A stretch of 44,758 bases of DNA, taken from contig CAILTK010000087.1 of the NCBI GenBank assembly GCA_903837135.1, positions 1 through 44,758 on the forward strand, in the 5' to 3' direction. Of the stretch, positions 34,505-42,321 are shown one piece after another. The stretch comes from an uncultured Caulobacterales bacterium. Its GTDB lineage: Bacteria > Pseudomonadota > Alphaproteobacteria > Caulobacterales > Caulobacteraceae. The notes under the pieces are model-generated. The model worked only from the letters and a program-made list of their open reading frames with translations, was not told the origin of the DNA and did no database searches. Position 1 is the first letter of the stretch; every line of letters starts with the position of its first letter. The position numbers were made by a program, and so were the translations under genes.

Positions 34505-35164
34505 ATGAGTCTCCCCATGACCCTCCGTTCCCTGACCCTCGCCGCCGCCGGCCTCGCCGCGCTCAGTCTTGCGGGCGCCGCCGTCGCTGCGGCGCCGAGG
34601 CCGCAGACCACGCCCCTGGCCGAACCCAACCTGTTCATCAGCCCGAGCGGTCAGCCGTTCCGCTCCAGGGCCGGCGAGCCCTATCCCGTGGTGGCCTGGT
34701 TCGAGAAGACCGACGCCAACCATGACGGCAAGATCGATCGCGAGGAGTTCAAGGCCGAGGCCAAGGCCTTCTTCGACATGATGAATGTGCGCAAGAACGG
34801 CGTGATCGACGACGAGATCATCGCCCTTTACGAAAAGAAGGTGGTCCCCGAGATCCTCACCGCCAACGTGCTTCAACCGGGCGCCGCGTCGACCACCAGC
34901 GGCGCCTATTCGTCGTCCGACTACAAGACCCAACGGCAGGGCGCCGCCCAGTTCGGCCTGATCAACAACGCCGAGCCCCTGCGGTCCGCCGACCACAGCT
35001 TCCGCGGCCTGATCCGGCTGCCGGACATGCTGGCCCAGGCCGACGCCAATTTCGACATCCTCGACGAGGATCACAGAGGCTATCTGACATTGGAAGATCT
35101 GCCGCGACCGCCGGCTGAACAGGTCGCCCAGCCCGCGAAGACTCCCCCGCCGAAGAAAAAGTAA
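34505..35164 (+). CDS. Exported EF-hand protein
   Basis: This 219-residue protein begins with a signal peptide (residues 1-30, rich in Ala/Leu, cleavage likely after AAVAAA). One clear calcium loop is DANHDGKIDREEF, and a second, less regular one is DEDHRGYLTLEDL with DANFDIL before it. A lysine-rich tail ends KTPPPKKK. It probably binds calcium in the periplasm. Two starts are possible (34505 and 34517). It follows lysA on the same strand but has its own AT-rich 3' region. Confidence 0.85.
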   Translation: MSLPMTLRSLTLAAAGLAALSLAGAAVAAAPRPQTTPLAEPNLFISPSGQPFRSRAGEPYPVVAWFEKTDANHDGKIDREEFKAEAKAFFDMMNVRKNGVIDDEIIALYEKKVVPEILTANVLQPGAASTTSGAYSSSDYKTQRQGAAQFGLINNAEPLRSADHSFRGLIRLPDMLAQADANFDILDEDHRGYLTLEDLPRPPAEQVAQPAKTPPPKKK

Positions 35165-35375
35165 TGGGCGAATCTTTCGAGTCTTAACGAGAGATTATCG
35201 CGACTCGGATGGAGTCTGAGATGCTTTTCCCGTTTAGGTATTCGTGCGGATATCGCGGTCCCGAATCATCGACTAGATTGCGATTGTCGATGGTCTGAGC
35301 CCCCCAATTCGGCCATCGGAGCTTACGGGGCCGCGCTTACTCCCCCCCAGTTGGAGCGCGGCCCCGGTTTCTCTC
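35165..35375 (+). ncRNA. Candidate small RNA / structured intergenic region
   Basis: After the EF-hand gene, about 200 bp of comparatively AT-rich DNA carries three successive hairpins: CGAGTC/GACTCG (35178-35207), ATCGAC/GTCGAT (35268-35291) and the 10-bp GGGGCCGCGC/GCGCGGCCCC stem (35327-35365) followed by a pyrimidine run. This could be a 3'-UTR-derived or independent sRNA, or only a long 3' UTR. No family was recognised. Confidence 0.35.
35327..35372 (+). terminator. Strong GC hairpin, probable terminator
   Basis: A perfect 10-bp stem (35327-35336 with 35356-35365) with a 19-nt loop, followed by GGTTTCTCTC. It lies between convergent genes and may serve transcripts from either side, although the T-run is better on the plus strand. 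Confidence 0.6.
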
Positions 35376-35470
35376 TCCAAGTGCAGGCCCCGGGTGGAGG
35401 TTCGCCGGACCGATCCAGGATCAGGTCCACCGCTAACGGCGGGCGACGCTCCGGGCGGGCGCCATGCGTC

Positions 35471-35992
35471 TCAATCCAACGCCAGCACGTCCGGGCTGCC
35501 GCGATAGCGGCCGGCCACGTCCATGCCATAGCCGGCCAGGAAGCGGGCCGGCGCTTCCCACGCCACGAAATCGCAGACGGTCTCGCGCGGCTCGGGCCAC
35601 GGCTTGCGGGCGAAGCAGCAGGTGAGCACCCGCGCGGCGCCCGCGTCCTGCAGCAGGCGCACCGCCTCCCTGAGCGACAGGCCGCTGTCCATCACGTCGT
35701 CGATGATCAGGACGGAGCGTCCCTCCACCGGGCGCTGCAGGCCGGCCCGCAGCAGGACCCGGCCGGAGGTGGCCATCTCGTCGCCGTAGGAGGCGATCCA
35801 CAGGGCGTCGAAGAGCAGGTTGCGTCCATGCCGGCTCAGCGCCCGGGTCAGGTCGGCGGCGAACCAGAGGCCGCCGGTCAGCAGGCACACCGCCACGGTG
35901 TCGTCATCGACGAGGGGGGCGATCTGCGCGGCCAGGGCGTCGACGCGCGCGGCGATGTCGGCGGCGCTAATCAGGACTTCGGGGTCAGCCAT
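35471..35992 (-). CDS. Purine-type phosphoribosyltransferase (hypoxanthine phosphoribosyltransferase-like)
   Basis: This 173-residue type I PRTase transfers phosphoribose from PRPP to a base, probably hypoxanthine or guanine. The PRPP loop is VLIIDDVMDSGLSLREAV, and the flexible-loop region (LFDALWIASYGDEMATSGRV) and base-binding segment (FVAWEAPARFLAGYGMDVAG) are typical of hpt products. Its start overlaps the end of the zinc-ribbon gene by eight bases (35985-35992), so it is co-translated with it. Confidence 0.88.
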   Translation of the reverse strand: MADPEVLISAADIAARVDALAAQIAPLVDDDTVAVCLLTGGLWFAADLTRALSRHGRNLLFDALWIASYGDEMATSGRVLLRAGLQRPVEGRSVLIIDDVMDSGLSLREAVRLLQDAGAARVLTCCFARKPWPEPRETVCDFVAWEAPARFLAGYGMDVAGRYRGSPDVLALD

Positions 35993-36899
35993 GGGGCGAT
36001 GCGGCGCTCTGCGGAAGGGCGTAGGGCGAACCGGCCGGCAGGGGTGCGGCGTCCTTGGCCTGGATCGGCGCGACCGCCGGCGCCGGAGCGGCGCCCCGCA
36101 GCATCAAGGAGGTGGACGGCAGGACCGGCGGCGGCTTCGCCGGGACCGTGGGCGACGCCGTCCGCGCGGCGGGCCGCCGCATGGGCCTGGCCGGCGGCTT
36201 CATGGCGTCGAAGGCGAACTCGACCTGGAAGGCGGCCGCCTGCATCGGCGGATCGAGGAAGCTCAGGCTGAACGGGCGGGTCTCGCCGGGCTGGATCGCC
36301 CCGCCCGCCGGGGCCCCGGCCACCTGGCTCGCCAGCTTGTGACCGCCCTTGTCCAGCAGGCTGATCCGAAGCGGCGCCGCCTCGCGCGGATGGGTCTCGA
36401 CGTTCCGCTCCACGCCCTTGACGGTGAGGGCCGCGCGGCCGTCCTTCAGCCCGGGGCCGCCCTGCACGGCATCGATGGCGAGGCCGGTGGGATTCACCGG
36501 CATGCGAACGAAGGCGTAGGCGCCGGCGGTGGCCGGGAGGAGACGGACCACGTCGGTGCGGAACAGCACGGCGCCGAGGGCCAGAATGCAGAAGCCGGCG
36601 CCCAGCACCGCCCAGACGGCGCCCACCGCGGCGGCTTGCCGCGTCTTGCGTTTTTCGGCCGCCTCGTCGCGGAGGCGCGAGGATACGTCGTCGCGCGCGG
36701 CCCGCGGCTTGACGGAGTCGGGCGCCAGTTCGACGGTCGCGGGGGAGAAGGGCAGGGAGTCGGTCGCGCCCTCGAGCGTCGGCGCGGGCTCGCGCCAGGC
36801 GTGGCCGCAGGAGGCGCAACGCACCTTGCGCCCTTCGGGGCCGATTCGCGCATCGTCCACGAAATAGCGGCTGGCGCACTCAGGGCAGGTCAGTATCAT
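35985..36899 (-). CDS. Zinc-ribbon (MJ0042-type) membrane protein with DUF3426 domain
   Basis: This 304-residue protein starts with a zinc ribbon: CPECASRYFVDDARIGPEGR then CASCGHAW (residues 5-36). A basic linker and one membrane span (VWAVLGAGFCILALGAVLF, near 94-112) follow, then a beta-rich extracytoplasmic domain, typical of DUF3426 (LTVKGVERNVETHPREAAPL). The C-terminus is a Pro/Ala-rich tail. It lies divergent to ftsE, 132 bp apart, a conserved neighbourhood. Function is unknown; a role in the envelope is likely. Confidence 0.88.
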   Translation of the reverse strand: MILTCPECASRYFVDDARIGPEGRKVRCASCGHAWREPAPTLEGATDSLPFSPATVELAPDSVKPRAARDDVSSRLRDEAAEKRKTRQAAAVGAVWAVLGAGFCILALGAVLFRTDVVRLLPATAGAYAFVRMPVNPTGLAIDAVQGGPGLKDGRAALTVKGVERNVETHPREAAPLRISLLDKGGHKLASQVAGAPAGGAIQPGETRPFSLSFLDPPMQAAAFQVEFAFDAMKPPARPMRRPAARTASPTVPAKPPPVLPSTSLMLRGAAPAPAVAPIQAKDAAPLPAGSPYALPQSAASPHG

Positions 36900-36959
36900 G
36901 GGTGCGAATCGAGGCTGCTGGCCCGTCTGTCCCGGGGTGGCCTATTCCCGCTCCCGTGT

Positions 36960-36999
36960 CCATACAGACAAGGTTGGCCATACAGACGCGGTTGGCCAT
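36960..36999. repeat. 18-bp tandem repeat in the ftsE upstream region
   Basis: CCATACAGAC, then an AAGGTTGG or GCGGTTGG block, is repeated twice with an 18-bp period, followed by a third CCAT. It lies 30-70 bp before the ftsE start and may hold regulator sites or be a simple duplication. Confidence 0.6.
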
Positions 37000-37031
37000 T
37001 TAGGTTGTATCGGCGAGATCGGCCCGCTGGG

Positions 37032-37754
37032 ATGTCCAGGCGAAATGTGAACGCTATCCCCACGGATGACCCCTCCGCCGGGCCGGTGCTGGAGTTCCAA
37101 GCCGTCGCCATGCGCTACGGGCGTTCGCCCGAGGTGCTACGCGACATTCACCTTAGTTTGGCGCCGGGCTCCTTCCATTTCCTTACCGGCGCGTCCGGAG
37201 CGGGAAAGAGTTCGCTGTTGAAGCTGATCTATCTGGCGCATGAGCCTTCGCGCGGGCTGGTCCGGCTGTTCGGCCGCGACATCGCGACCCTGCCGCGGAG
37301 CGAGCTGCCCTGGATCCGGCGGCGCATCGGCGTGGTGTTCCAGGAGTACCGGCTGCTCGATCACCTCTCGGCGTTCGACAACGTCGCCCTCCCGCTCAGG
37401 ATCGCCGGCCGCAAGCTTTCGGACTACCGCAGCGACGTGGCGGAGCTGCTTCACTGGGTCGGGCTCGGGGCGCGCATGCACGCCTTGCCGCCGACCCTGT
37501 CGGGCGGCGAGAAGCAGCGGCTGGCGATCGCGCGCGCGGTGGTGGCGCGACCGGACATCCTTCTCGCCGACGAACCGACCGGCAACCTCGATCACGAGAT
37601 GGGCCAGCGCATCGTGCGCCTGCTGATCGAGCTGAACCGGCAGGGGACGACGGTGGTGGTGTCGACCCATGACCGGTCGCTGGTCGAACCCTCGGGCATG
37701 CCGGTGCTTCGGCTGGAGGCCGGACGGCTCTACGGCGTATCGGCCGCCGCATGA
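37032..37754 (+). CDS. ftsE: Cell division ATP-binding protein FtsE
   Basis: This 240-residue ABC ATPase partners FtsX at the division site and drives cell-wall hydrolase activation. Walker A is GASGAGKSS (near 54-62), the Q-loop RRRIGVVFQEYRLLDHLSAF, the signature LSGGEKQRLAIARA and Walker B ILLADEPTGNLDHEMG. The start is the ATG at 37032; upstream open sequence is not family-like. It overlaps ftsX by four bases (37751-37754). The neighbouring zinc-ribbon gene runs the other way. Confidence 0.95.
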   Translation: MSRRNVNAIPTDDPSAGPVLEFQAVAMRYGRSPEVLRDIHLSLAPGSFHFLTGASGAGKSSLLKLIYLAHEPSRGLVRLFGRDIATLPRSELPWIRRRIGVVFQEYRLLDHLSAFDNVALPLRIAGRKLSDYRSDVAELLHWVGLGARMHALPPTLSGGEKQRLAIARAVVARPDILLADEPTGNLDHEMGQRIVRLLIELNRQGTTVVVSTHDRSLVEPSGMPVLRLEAGRLYGVSAAA

Positions 37755-38677
37755 GCGATCCGCCGCCCCCGCACCACGACGCCGGCGCGCGGCCCGGCCC
37801 CCTGCTCCCCGTGCAGGACGGCCGCGACGGCGCGCTGATGTTCGTCATCGCCGTGCTTTGCGCCCTGGCCTGCCTGGCGGTGCTCGGGGGGGCCGCGGCC
37901 GACCGGGCCGCGCGCGGCTGGAGCGCCGACCTCAAGACCTCGGCCACCGTGCAGGTGCGGCCCAAGCCCGGTGAAACCAGCGCCGAAGCCGCGGCGCGCG
38001 GGGCCGAGGCGCTGGCCGGCGTCAACGGCGTGGCGGAGGCGCGGGCGCTCGACCGCGCGGCGGCGGTCAAGCTGCTCGAACCCTGGCTCGGCAAGGGCGG
38101 GGTGCCGGACGACCTGCCGATTCCCGAGCTGGTCACCGTCGACCTCGACCCCGCGCACCCGGCCGATGCGGCGGCGCTGTCGGCGGCGCTGGCCAAGGCC
38201 GGCGTGGACGGATCGGTGGACGATCACGGCCGTTGGCTCGCCGACGTGGAGCGGACGGCGCTGACCGTGCGCGTGGCGGCGGTCGGCGCCGCTCTGGCGC
38301 TCGCCGCGGCGGCGGCGGCGGCCATCGGCTTCGCCACCCGCGCGGGCCTGCAGGCGCGCCGCGAGGTGGTGGAGGTGCTGCATCTGGCCGGCGCCGAAGA
38401 CCGGTTCGTCGCCGCCCTGTTCCAGAACCGATTCGCCCGGCTGTCGGCCTGGGCCGGGCTGCAGGGCATGGCGGTCGCCGCCGCCCTGTGGACCCTGCTG
38501 CGTCTGCTCGCGCCCGCCGACGGTTTCAGCCCCTTGCTGCCGCAGGCGTGGAGGGATTTGTGGCTGATCACGCCCTGTGTGTTCATCGCCGGCGCAATCG
38601 GCGCGATTTCCGCCCGCAGCTCGGCTATGACTATGGTGAGGCGCGGGTACGGGTCGGGGGACGGGGCGGAGCGATGA
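37751..38677 (+). CDS. ftsX: Cell division permease-like protein FtsX
   Basis: This 308-residue inner-membrane protein has a proline-rich cytoplasmic tail, a first span (MFVIAVLCALACLAVLGG, residues 30-47), a periplasmic domain (TSATVQVRPKPGETSAEAAA onwards) and three further spans in the C-terminal half, with QARREVVEVLHLAGAEDRFV in the cytoplasmic coupling loop. This is the FtsX topology. It does not transport but transmits FtsE ATP turnover to periplasmic hydrolases. It overlaps ftsE and the next gene by ATGA at both ends. Confidence 0.93.
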   Translation: MSDPPPPHHDAGARPGPLLPVQDGRDGALMFVIAVLCALACLAVLGGAAADRAARGWSADLKTSATVQVRPKPGETSAEAAARGAEALAGVNGVAEARALDRAAAVKLLEPWLGKGGVPDDLPIPELVTVDLDPAHPADAAALSAALAKAGVDGSVDDHGRWLADVERTALTVRVAAVGAALALAAAAAAAIGFATRAGLQARREVVEVLHLAGAEDRFVAALFQNRFARLSAWAGLQGMAVAAALWTLLRLLAPADGFSPLLPQAWRDLWLITPCVFIAGAIGAISARSSAMTMVRRGYGSGDGAER

Positions 38678-39321
38678 AGGGCCTGGTGGTCATCCTGCTC
38701 TTGGTGCTGTTGTGGACCGTCGGCCTGCTGGCCTTCGCGGCCCGCGTCGCCGCGTCGACGCCGGCGCCCGAGCCGCAGATCTCGGACGGCATCGTCGCCC
38801 TGACCGGCGCCGGCTCGGTGCGGATCGAGGCGGCGGTGCAGCTGCTCGAGCGGGGCAAGGCCGCGCGGCTGCTGGTGTCGGGCGTCAACAGGGAAGTGAG
38901 CCGCGAGGACCTGCGCCGGCTGACCCATGACTATGGCCGCACCTTCGACTGCTGCGTCGACCTTGGTTTCCGCGCCGCCGACACCCAGGGCAACGCCCGG
39001 GAGACCTCGAACTGGGCGGCCTACCATCATTACCGGACCCTGATCGTGGTGACGGCCGACTACCACATGCCGCGCGCCCTGCTCGAGCTTCGGGCGGCGA
39101 CGCCGGGGATCACCCTGAGGCCCTATCCCGTGGCCACCGCCGCCCTCGACGCGCGCGGATGGTGGAAGACCGCCGACGGCGCCCGGCGCATGGGCTATGA
39201 GTACTGCAAATACCTGGTGATCCTGTCGCGCGAGGCGGTGCTGCGGCTCGGGGCCAAGCGGGAGAGCCTGGTGGTGGAGACACCGACCAACACCACGGCC
39301 CAGCCGGTGACGGACGGATGA
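38674..39321 (+). CDS. YdcF-family (DUF218) membrane-anchored protein
   Basis: This 215-residue protein has one N-terminal membrane span (LVVILLLVLLWTVGLLAFAA) followed by a DUF218 domain (SDGIVALTGAGSVRIEAAV, then LLVSGVNREVSREDLRRL and VVTADYHMPRALLELRAATP). DUF218 proteins act in envelope processes such as cell-wall or vancomycin-sensitivity phenotypes, with unclear chemistry. It overlaps ftsX by four bases and lies ahead of plsC, so the four genes are probably one operon. Confidence 0.9.
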   Translation: MKGLVVILLLVLLWTVGLLAFAARVAASTPAPEPQISDGIVALTGAGSVRIEAAVQLLERGKAARLLVSGVNREVSREDLRRLTHDYGRTFDCCVDLGFRAADTQGNARETSNWAAYHHYRTLIVVTADYHMPRALLELRAATPGITLRPYPVATAALDARGWWKTADGARRMGYEYCKYLVILSREAVLRLGAKRESLVVETPTNTTAQPVTDG

Positions 39322-39339
39322 TCGACGGATAATGGGCGG

Positions 39340-40080
39340 ATGAGTGGTTTGGTGCGTGCGCGGGTCGGGCCGCTTCAGGCGGTGGGGTCGGTCCTGTTCA
39401 CCGTCTGGATGTTCGGCCTCGCCATCGTCATGGGCGTCGTCTGCCTGCCGCTGCTGCTCGGGGCCCGCCGGCCGGCGTCGAGGGCGATCCGGCAATGGTC
39501 GCGCTGGGTGCTGGCCGGACTCAACCTCACCAGCGACATCCAGGTGGAGATCCGCGGCGTCGAGAACCTGCCGCCGGGGCCTTGCCTGGTCGCGGCCAAG
39601 CATCAGGCCATGCTCGATATCCTGCCGCCCTTCACCTACCTCGACGATCCGGTCTTCGTCCTGAAGCGGGAGCTTTTGCCGATCCCGATCTTCGGCTGGT
39701 TCTCGAGGAAGGCGAAGATGATCCCGATCGACCGGGGCGGCGCGGCCAAGGCCCTGCGCGGCATGCTGGTCGCCGCCTCCGAGGCGATCAGCGAGGGCCG
39801 GCAGGTGGTGATCTTCCCCGAAGGCACCCGCCGCGAACCCGGCGCGGAGCCCGACTACCAGCCGGGCGTCGCCGGACTCTATCGCGAGCTGGGCGTTCCC
39901 TGCGTGCCGGTGGCGACCAATTCGGGCCGGTTCTGGCCCGCCCACGGGCTGATGCGCTGGCCGGGCGTCGCCGTGGTCGAGATCCTGCCGCCCATTCCGC
40001 CCGGGCTGAAGCGCGCGGAGTTCATGCGCCGGCTGCAGGATACGGTGGAGGCGGCCAGCAGCCGTCTGTTGGCGGAGTAG
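39340..40080 (+). CDS. plsC: 1-acyl-sn-glycerol-3-phosphate acyltransferase
   Basis: This 246-residue membrane-associated enzyme adds the second acyl chain to lysophosphatidic acid in phospholipid synthesis. The catalytic H-x4-D is in VAAKHQAMLDILPPF and the substrate-binding FPEGTRREPG motif is intact. A long hydrophobic N-terminal segment (residues 18-42) anchors it to the inner membrane. The ribosome site before 39340 is weak, with an 18-bp gap after the DUF218 gene, so coupling is likely. It is the last gene of the ftsEX operon. Confidence 0.94.
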   Translation: MSGLVRARVGPLQAVGSVLFTVWMFGLAIVMGVVCLPLLLGARRPASRAIRQWSRWVLAGLNLTSDIQVEIRGVENLPPGPCLVAAKHQAMLDILPPFTYLDDPVFVLKRELLPIPIFGWFSRKAKMIPIDRGGAAKALRGMLVAASEAISEGRQVVIFPEGTRREPGAEPDYQPGVAGLYRELGVPCVPVATNSGRFWPAHGLMRWPGVAVVEILPPIPPGLKRAEFMRRLQDTVEAASSRLLAE

Positions 40081-40172
40081 GGCGCCCTCGGCCCCACCCT
40101 CAGCTCTCCGCTAGGTGGTCGTACGGGGCGGCGCGTGAATATTTTCGTCAGCGTGAAACTGTATTTACAAGG

Positions 40173-40199
40173 ATAACACCAATATAAGCGTGGTATTAT
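40173..40199. promoter_or_regulatory. Inverted repeat before the 79-aa gene
   Basis: ATAACACCA (40173-40181) is mirrored by TGGTATTAT (40191-40199), eight of nine positions pairing, with an AT-rich 9-bp centre. It touches the start codon at 40201. It lies in a markedly AT-rich stretch (about 40135-40200) and may be an operator or translation-control hairpin. Confidence 0.5.
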
Positions 40200-40200
40200 C

Positions 40201-40440
40201 ATGTCTTTCCCTATCACGGGTGACGCCAAGGTCGGCTTGGCGCTTGATGTATTCCGTCATTTTGAAACCCAGCCTGGTGCAGGACTGCCGTCGAACGTGC
40301 TGGTCGTGGCCGCCGTTCGCGCAGGCAAGACGCCGCTGGATCTGAGAGCCGGCATCGACATCGGCGCGCGCCGCCGTTGGTTCACCGTGGGCCCGGACGG
40401 CTTTGTCACGCTCACCGATCTCGGCCACGACCAGCTCTGA
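40201..40440 (+). CDS. Small protein of unknown function (79 aa)
   Basis: The 79-residue product, starting MSFPITGDAKVGLALDVFRH, has beta/alpha character and no cysteine pattern, signal or span. The start is the ATG at 40201, directly after an inverted repeat; no good ribosome site is present, only AAGG 29 bases before. Its AT-rich leader differs from the surrounding DNA, hinting at recent acquisition or special regulation. Function not recognised. Confidence 0.6.
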   Translation: MSFPITGDAKVGLALDVFRHFETQPGAGLPSNVLVVAAVRAGKTPLDLRAGIDIGARRRWFTVGPDGFVTLTDLGHDQL

Positions 40441-40490
40441 CGCGGACGCCCGAGGCGGGGAGGCGCCCCCGCCCCCGGCGCCGCCCCGGC

Positions 40491-41600
40491 CTATTCGGCG
40501 GCGTACCGGTGCGCCGACGGCAGGGGCGCCTCCAGCGCGACCCAGTCGATCAGGCCGTCGTGCTTCAGATCCTCGAACTGGAGAACGCCCAAAGCCTCGA
40601 ACTGTGGCTTGATCCGGTCGGTCAGGAGGCCGATCCGCTTCAGGTTCGGGATCATGCGCTCGAACAGGAAGGTGCGGAACGCCTGGCCGCCCTGGCTCTG
40701 GTCGTTGATGGCCATGGCCTCCTCGTGGGTGAAGCCGAACTCCTCGGCGACGGTGGTGGAGACCAGACGGTTGCGCATGATCACGCAGGCGTCGTAGGCG
40801 AACTGCGCCCGCTCCTCGATCTGGTCGGCCGGCAGGGCCCTGATCCAGTCCTCAAGGTAGTTGACTCCGAAAGCGACGTGGCGGCCCTCGTCGCGCATCA
40901 CCAGACCGACGACGTCGCGCAGCAGCGGGTCCTCCGTGGTCTGGTGGATGGTCTGGAACGCCGCCAGCGCCAGGCCCTCGATCAGAATCTGCATGCCGAT
41001 GAACTTCAGGTCCCAGCGCTCGTCGGTGAGGACCGCGTCGAGCAGGTCCTTCAGGCTCGGGTTGATCGGATAGATCATGTGGCACCGCTCCATCAGGTAG
41101 CGGTGGAACACCTCCACGTGCCGCGCCTCGTCGAAGGTCTGCGAGGCGGCGTAGAGCTTGGCGTCGTGGGTCGGCGCGCAGCTGACCAGTTGCGAGGCCA
41201 CCATCAGCGCGCCCTGCTCGCCGTGGAGGAACTGGGACAGGGTCTGAGCCACGGTCCGATGCGCGAAGTCCGCCTTCTGCTCGGGAGTCAGGGCCCGCCA
41301 CTTGGGATGGTCGACGAAGCCCTCGGGTCCGTCCTGCCCGCCGGCGCCCGGAGCCGGGGCCGGCTGGGTCCAGTCGACGTCGAGCTCGGAGTTCCAGTTG
41401 AAACGCTTGCCGAGTTCGTACAGCCGCCGGATCTTGGTGTTGGCGGTCTCGTAGTCCCAGTTGTAGGAGCCGGTCAGCGGGGTCTGGAAAATCTCCCGGA
41501 TGGTCTCGACGTCATGGTCGCTCAGCCGGGCGGCGAGATCCTCGTCGGTGAAGACCTGTATGTCGGTCGGCGGTCCGGCGACTTCGCGGATATTCAGCAT
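40491..41600 (-). CDS. Ferritin-like diiron protein (possible oxygenase)
   Basis: This 369-residue protein has four helical iron-ligand segments of the ferritin/ribonucleotide-reductase-like fold: FLHGEQGALMVASQL, TFDEARHVEVFHRYL, IEGLALAAFQTIHQ and VMRDEGRHVAFGVNYL. The two D/E-x-x-R-H motifs supply the carboxylates and histidines of a diiron site. It does not match ribonucleotide reductase R2 closely (no conserved radical tyrosine context seen). A diiron oxidase or N-oxygenase type is possible. The ATG at 41600 follows GGAGGA at six bases; an ATG five codons earlier lacks such a site. Confidence 0.82.
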   Translation of the reverse strand: MLNIREVAGPPTDIQVFTDEDLAARLSDHDVETIREIFQTPLTGSYNWDYETANTKIRRLYELGKRFNWNSELDVDWTQPAPAPGAGGQDGPEGFVDHPKWRALTPEQKADFAHRTVAQTLSQFLHGEQGALMVASQLVSCAPTHDAKLYAASQTFDEARHVEVFHRYLMERCHMIYPINPSLKDLLDAVLTDERWDLKFIGMQILIEGLALAAFQTIHQTTEDPLLRDVVGLVMRDEGRHVAFGVNYLEDWIRALPADQIEERAQFAYDACVIMRNRLVSTTVAEEFGFTHEEAMAINDQSQGGQAFRTFLFERMIPNLKRIGLLTDRIKPQFEALGVLQFEDLKHDGLIDWVALEAPLPSAHRYAAE

Positions 41601-41673
41601 AGTGGATCCTCCCATCTGTCGTTTCTGAGGGTTGGATCGTAAAACTTGACGCCTCCGTCATCTTTGACCGAGA

Positions 41674-42237
41674 TCAAATTTCGTCCGAGGTCGCCTTGGC
41701 CTCGATCGCCTCCACCAGCTGCAGCAGGCGCTCCATCACCGCGCCGCAGCCGCCGTCGTCGCGCAGATGGCCGACCAGGTCGCGCAGGTAGTCGATGTTG
41801 CGGCCCGAGAGGCCCGTCGCCCCGGCGATCAGTTCGGCCTGCCGCGCGAGCGGAAGCTCGCCCGCCCATTGCGGGTGGCTGCGGTCGGACAGGAAACTCA
41901 GCGCCTCCACCCGGCGGCCGTCGTCGAGCGTCACCTGGACCGATCTCTCCACATAGGTTTCGGTCGGTTGTTCGCGTTCGACCAGGTAGGCGTAGGTCTC
42001 CGGCCAGTCGGCCTCGCCCACGCGATAGGCGGCGCCCACCACCGCTCCGCCGGCCGCCAGGCCGAGCACCAGGCCCGGCCGTTCATAAGTGCCGCGGTGG
42101 TGGACCGAATAGATGCAGAAGGCGCGGTGACGCCCGTTGAGGCGCGCCCGGCGCCGCTCGGCGAAGGGGAATCCGGGCCGCCAGATCAGCGAGCCGTAGC
42201 CGAAAATCCAGTGTTCTTTGTCCGCGTCCGGGTCCAC
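41674..42237 (-). CDS. ChaC-type gamma-glutamylcyclotransferase
   Basis: This 187-residue protein has the family's N-terminal glycine-rich motif FGYGSLIWRPGF and the central EADWPETYAYLVEREQPTET region with the catalytic glutamate. ChaC proteins degrade glutathione to 5-oxoproline and Cys-Gly. The start codon is GTG at 42237, with no strong ribosome site, and it is divergent from hisC. Confidence 0.88.
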   Translation of the reverse strand: MDPDADKEHWIFGYGSLIWRPGFPFAERRRARLNGRHRAFCIYSVHHRGTYERPGLVLGLAAGGAVVGAAYRVGEADWPETYAYLVEREQPTETYVERSVQVTLDDGRRVEALSFLSDRSHPQWAGELPLARQAELIAGATGLSGRNIDYLRDLVGHLRDDGGCGAVMERLLQLVEAIEAKATSDEI

Positions 42238-42321
42238 GCGAGGGCTTTAGGCGCCCAGCTTCCCGCTGTGAACCCCAGCTTTGCTCATTGGAGCATGAGC
42301 CTTGTTGGGTTATGGCGCGCC

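Noticed and set aside
35820-37031. Extended ftsE frame from 35820
   Set aside because: The upstream part is antisense to the zinc-ribbon and phosphoribosyltransferase genes and lacks ABC-like sequence.
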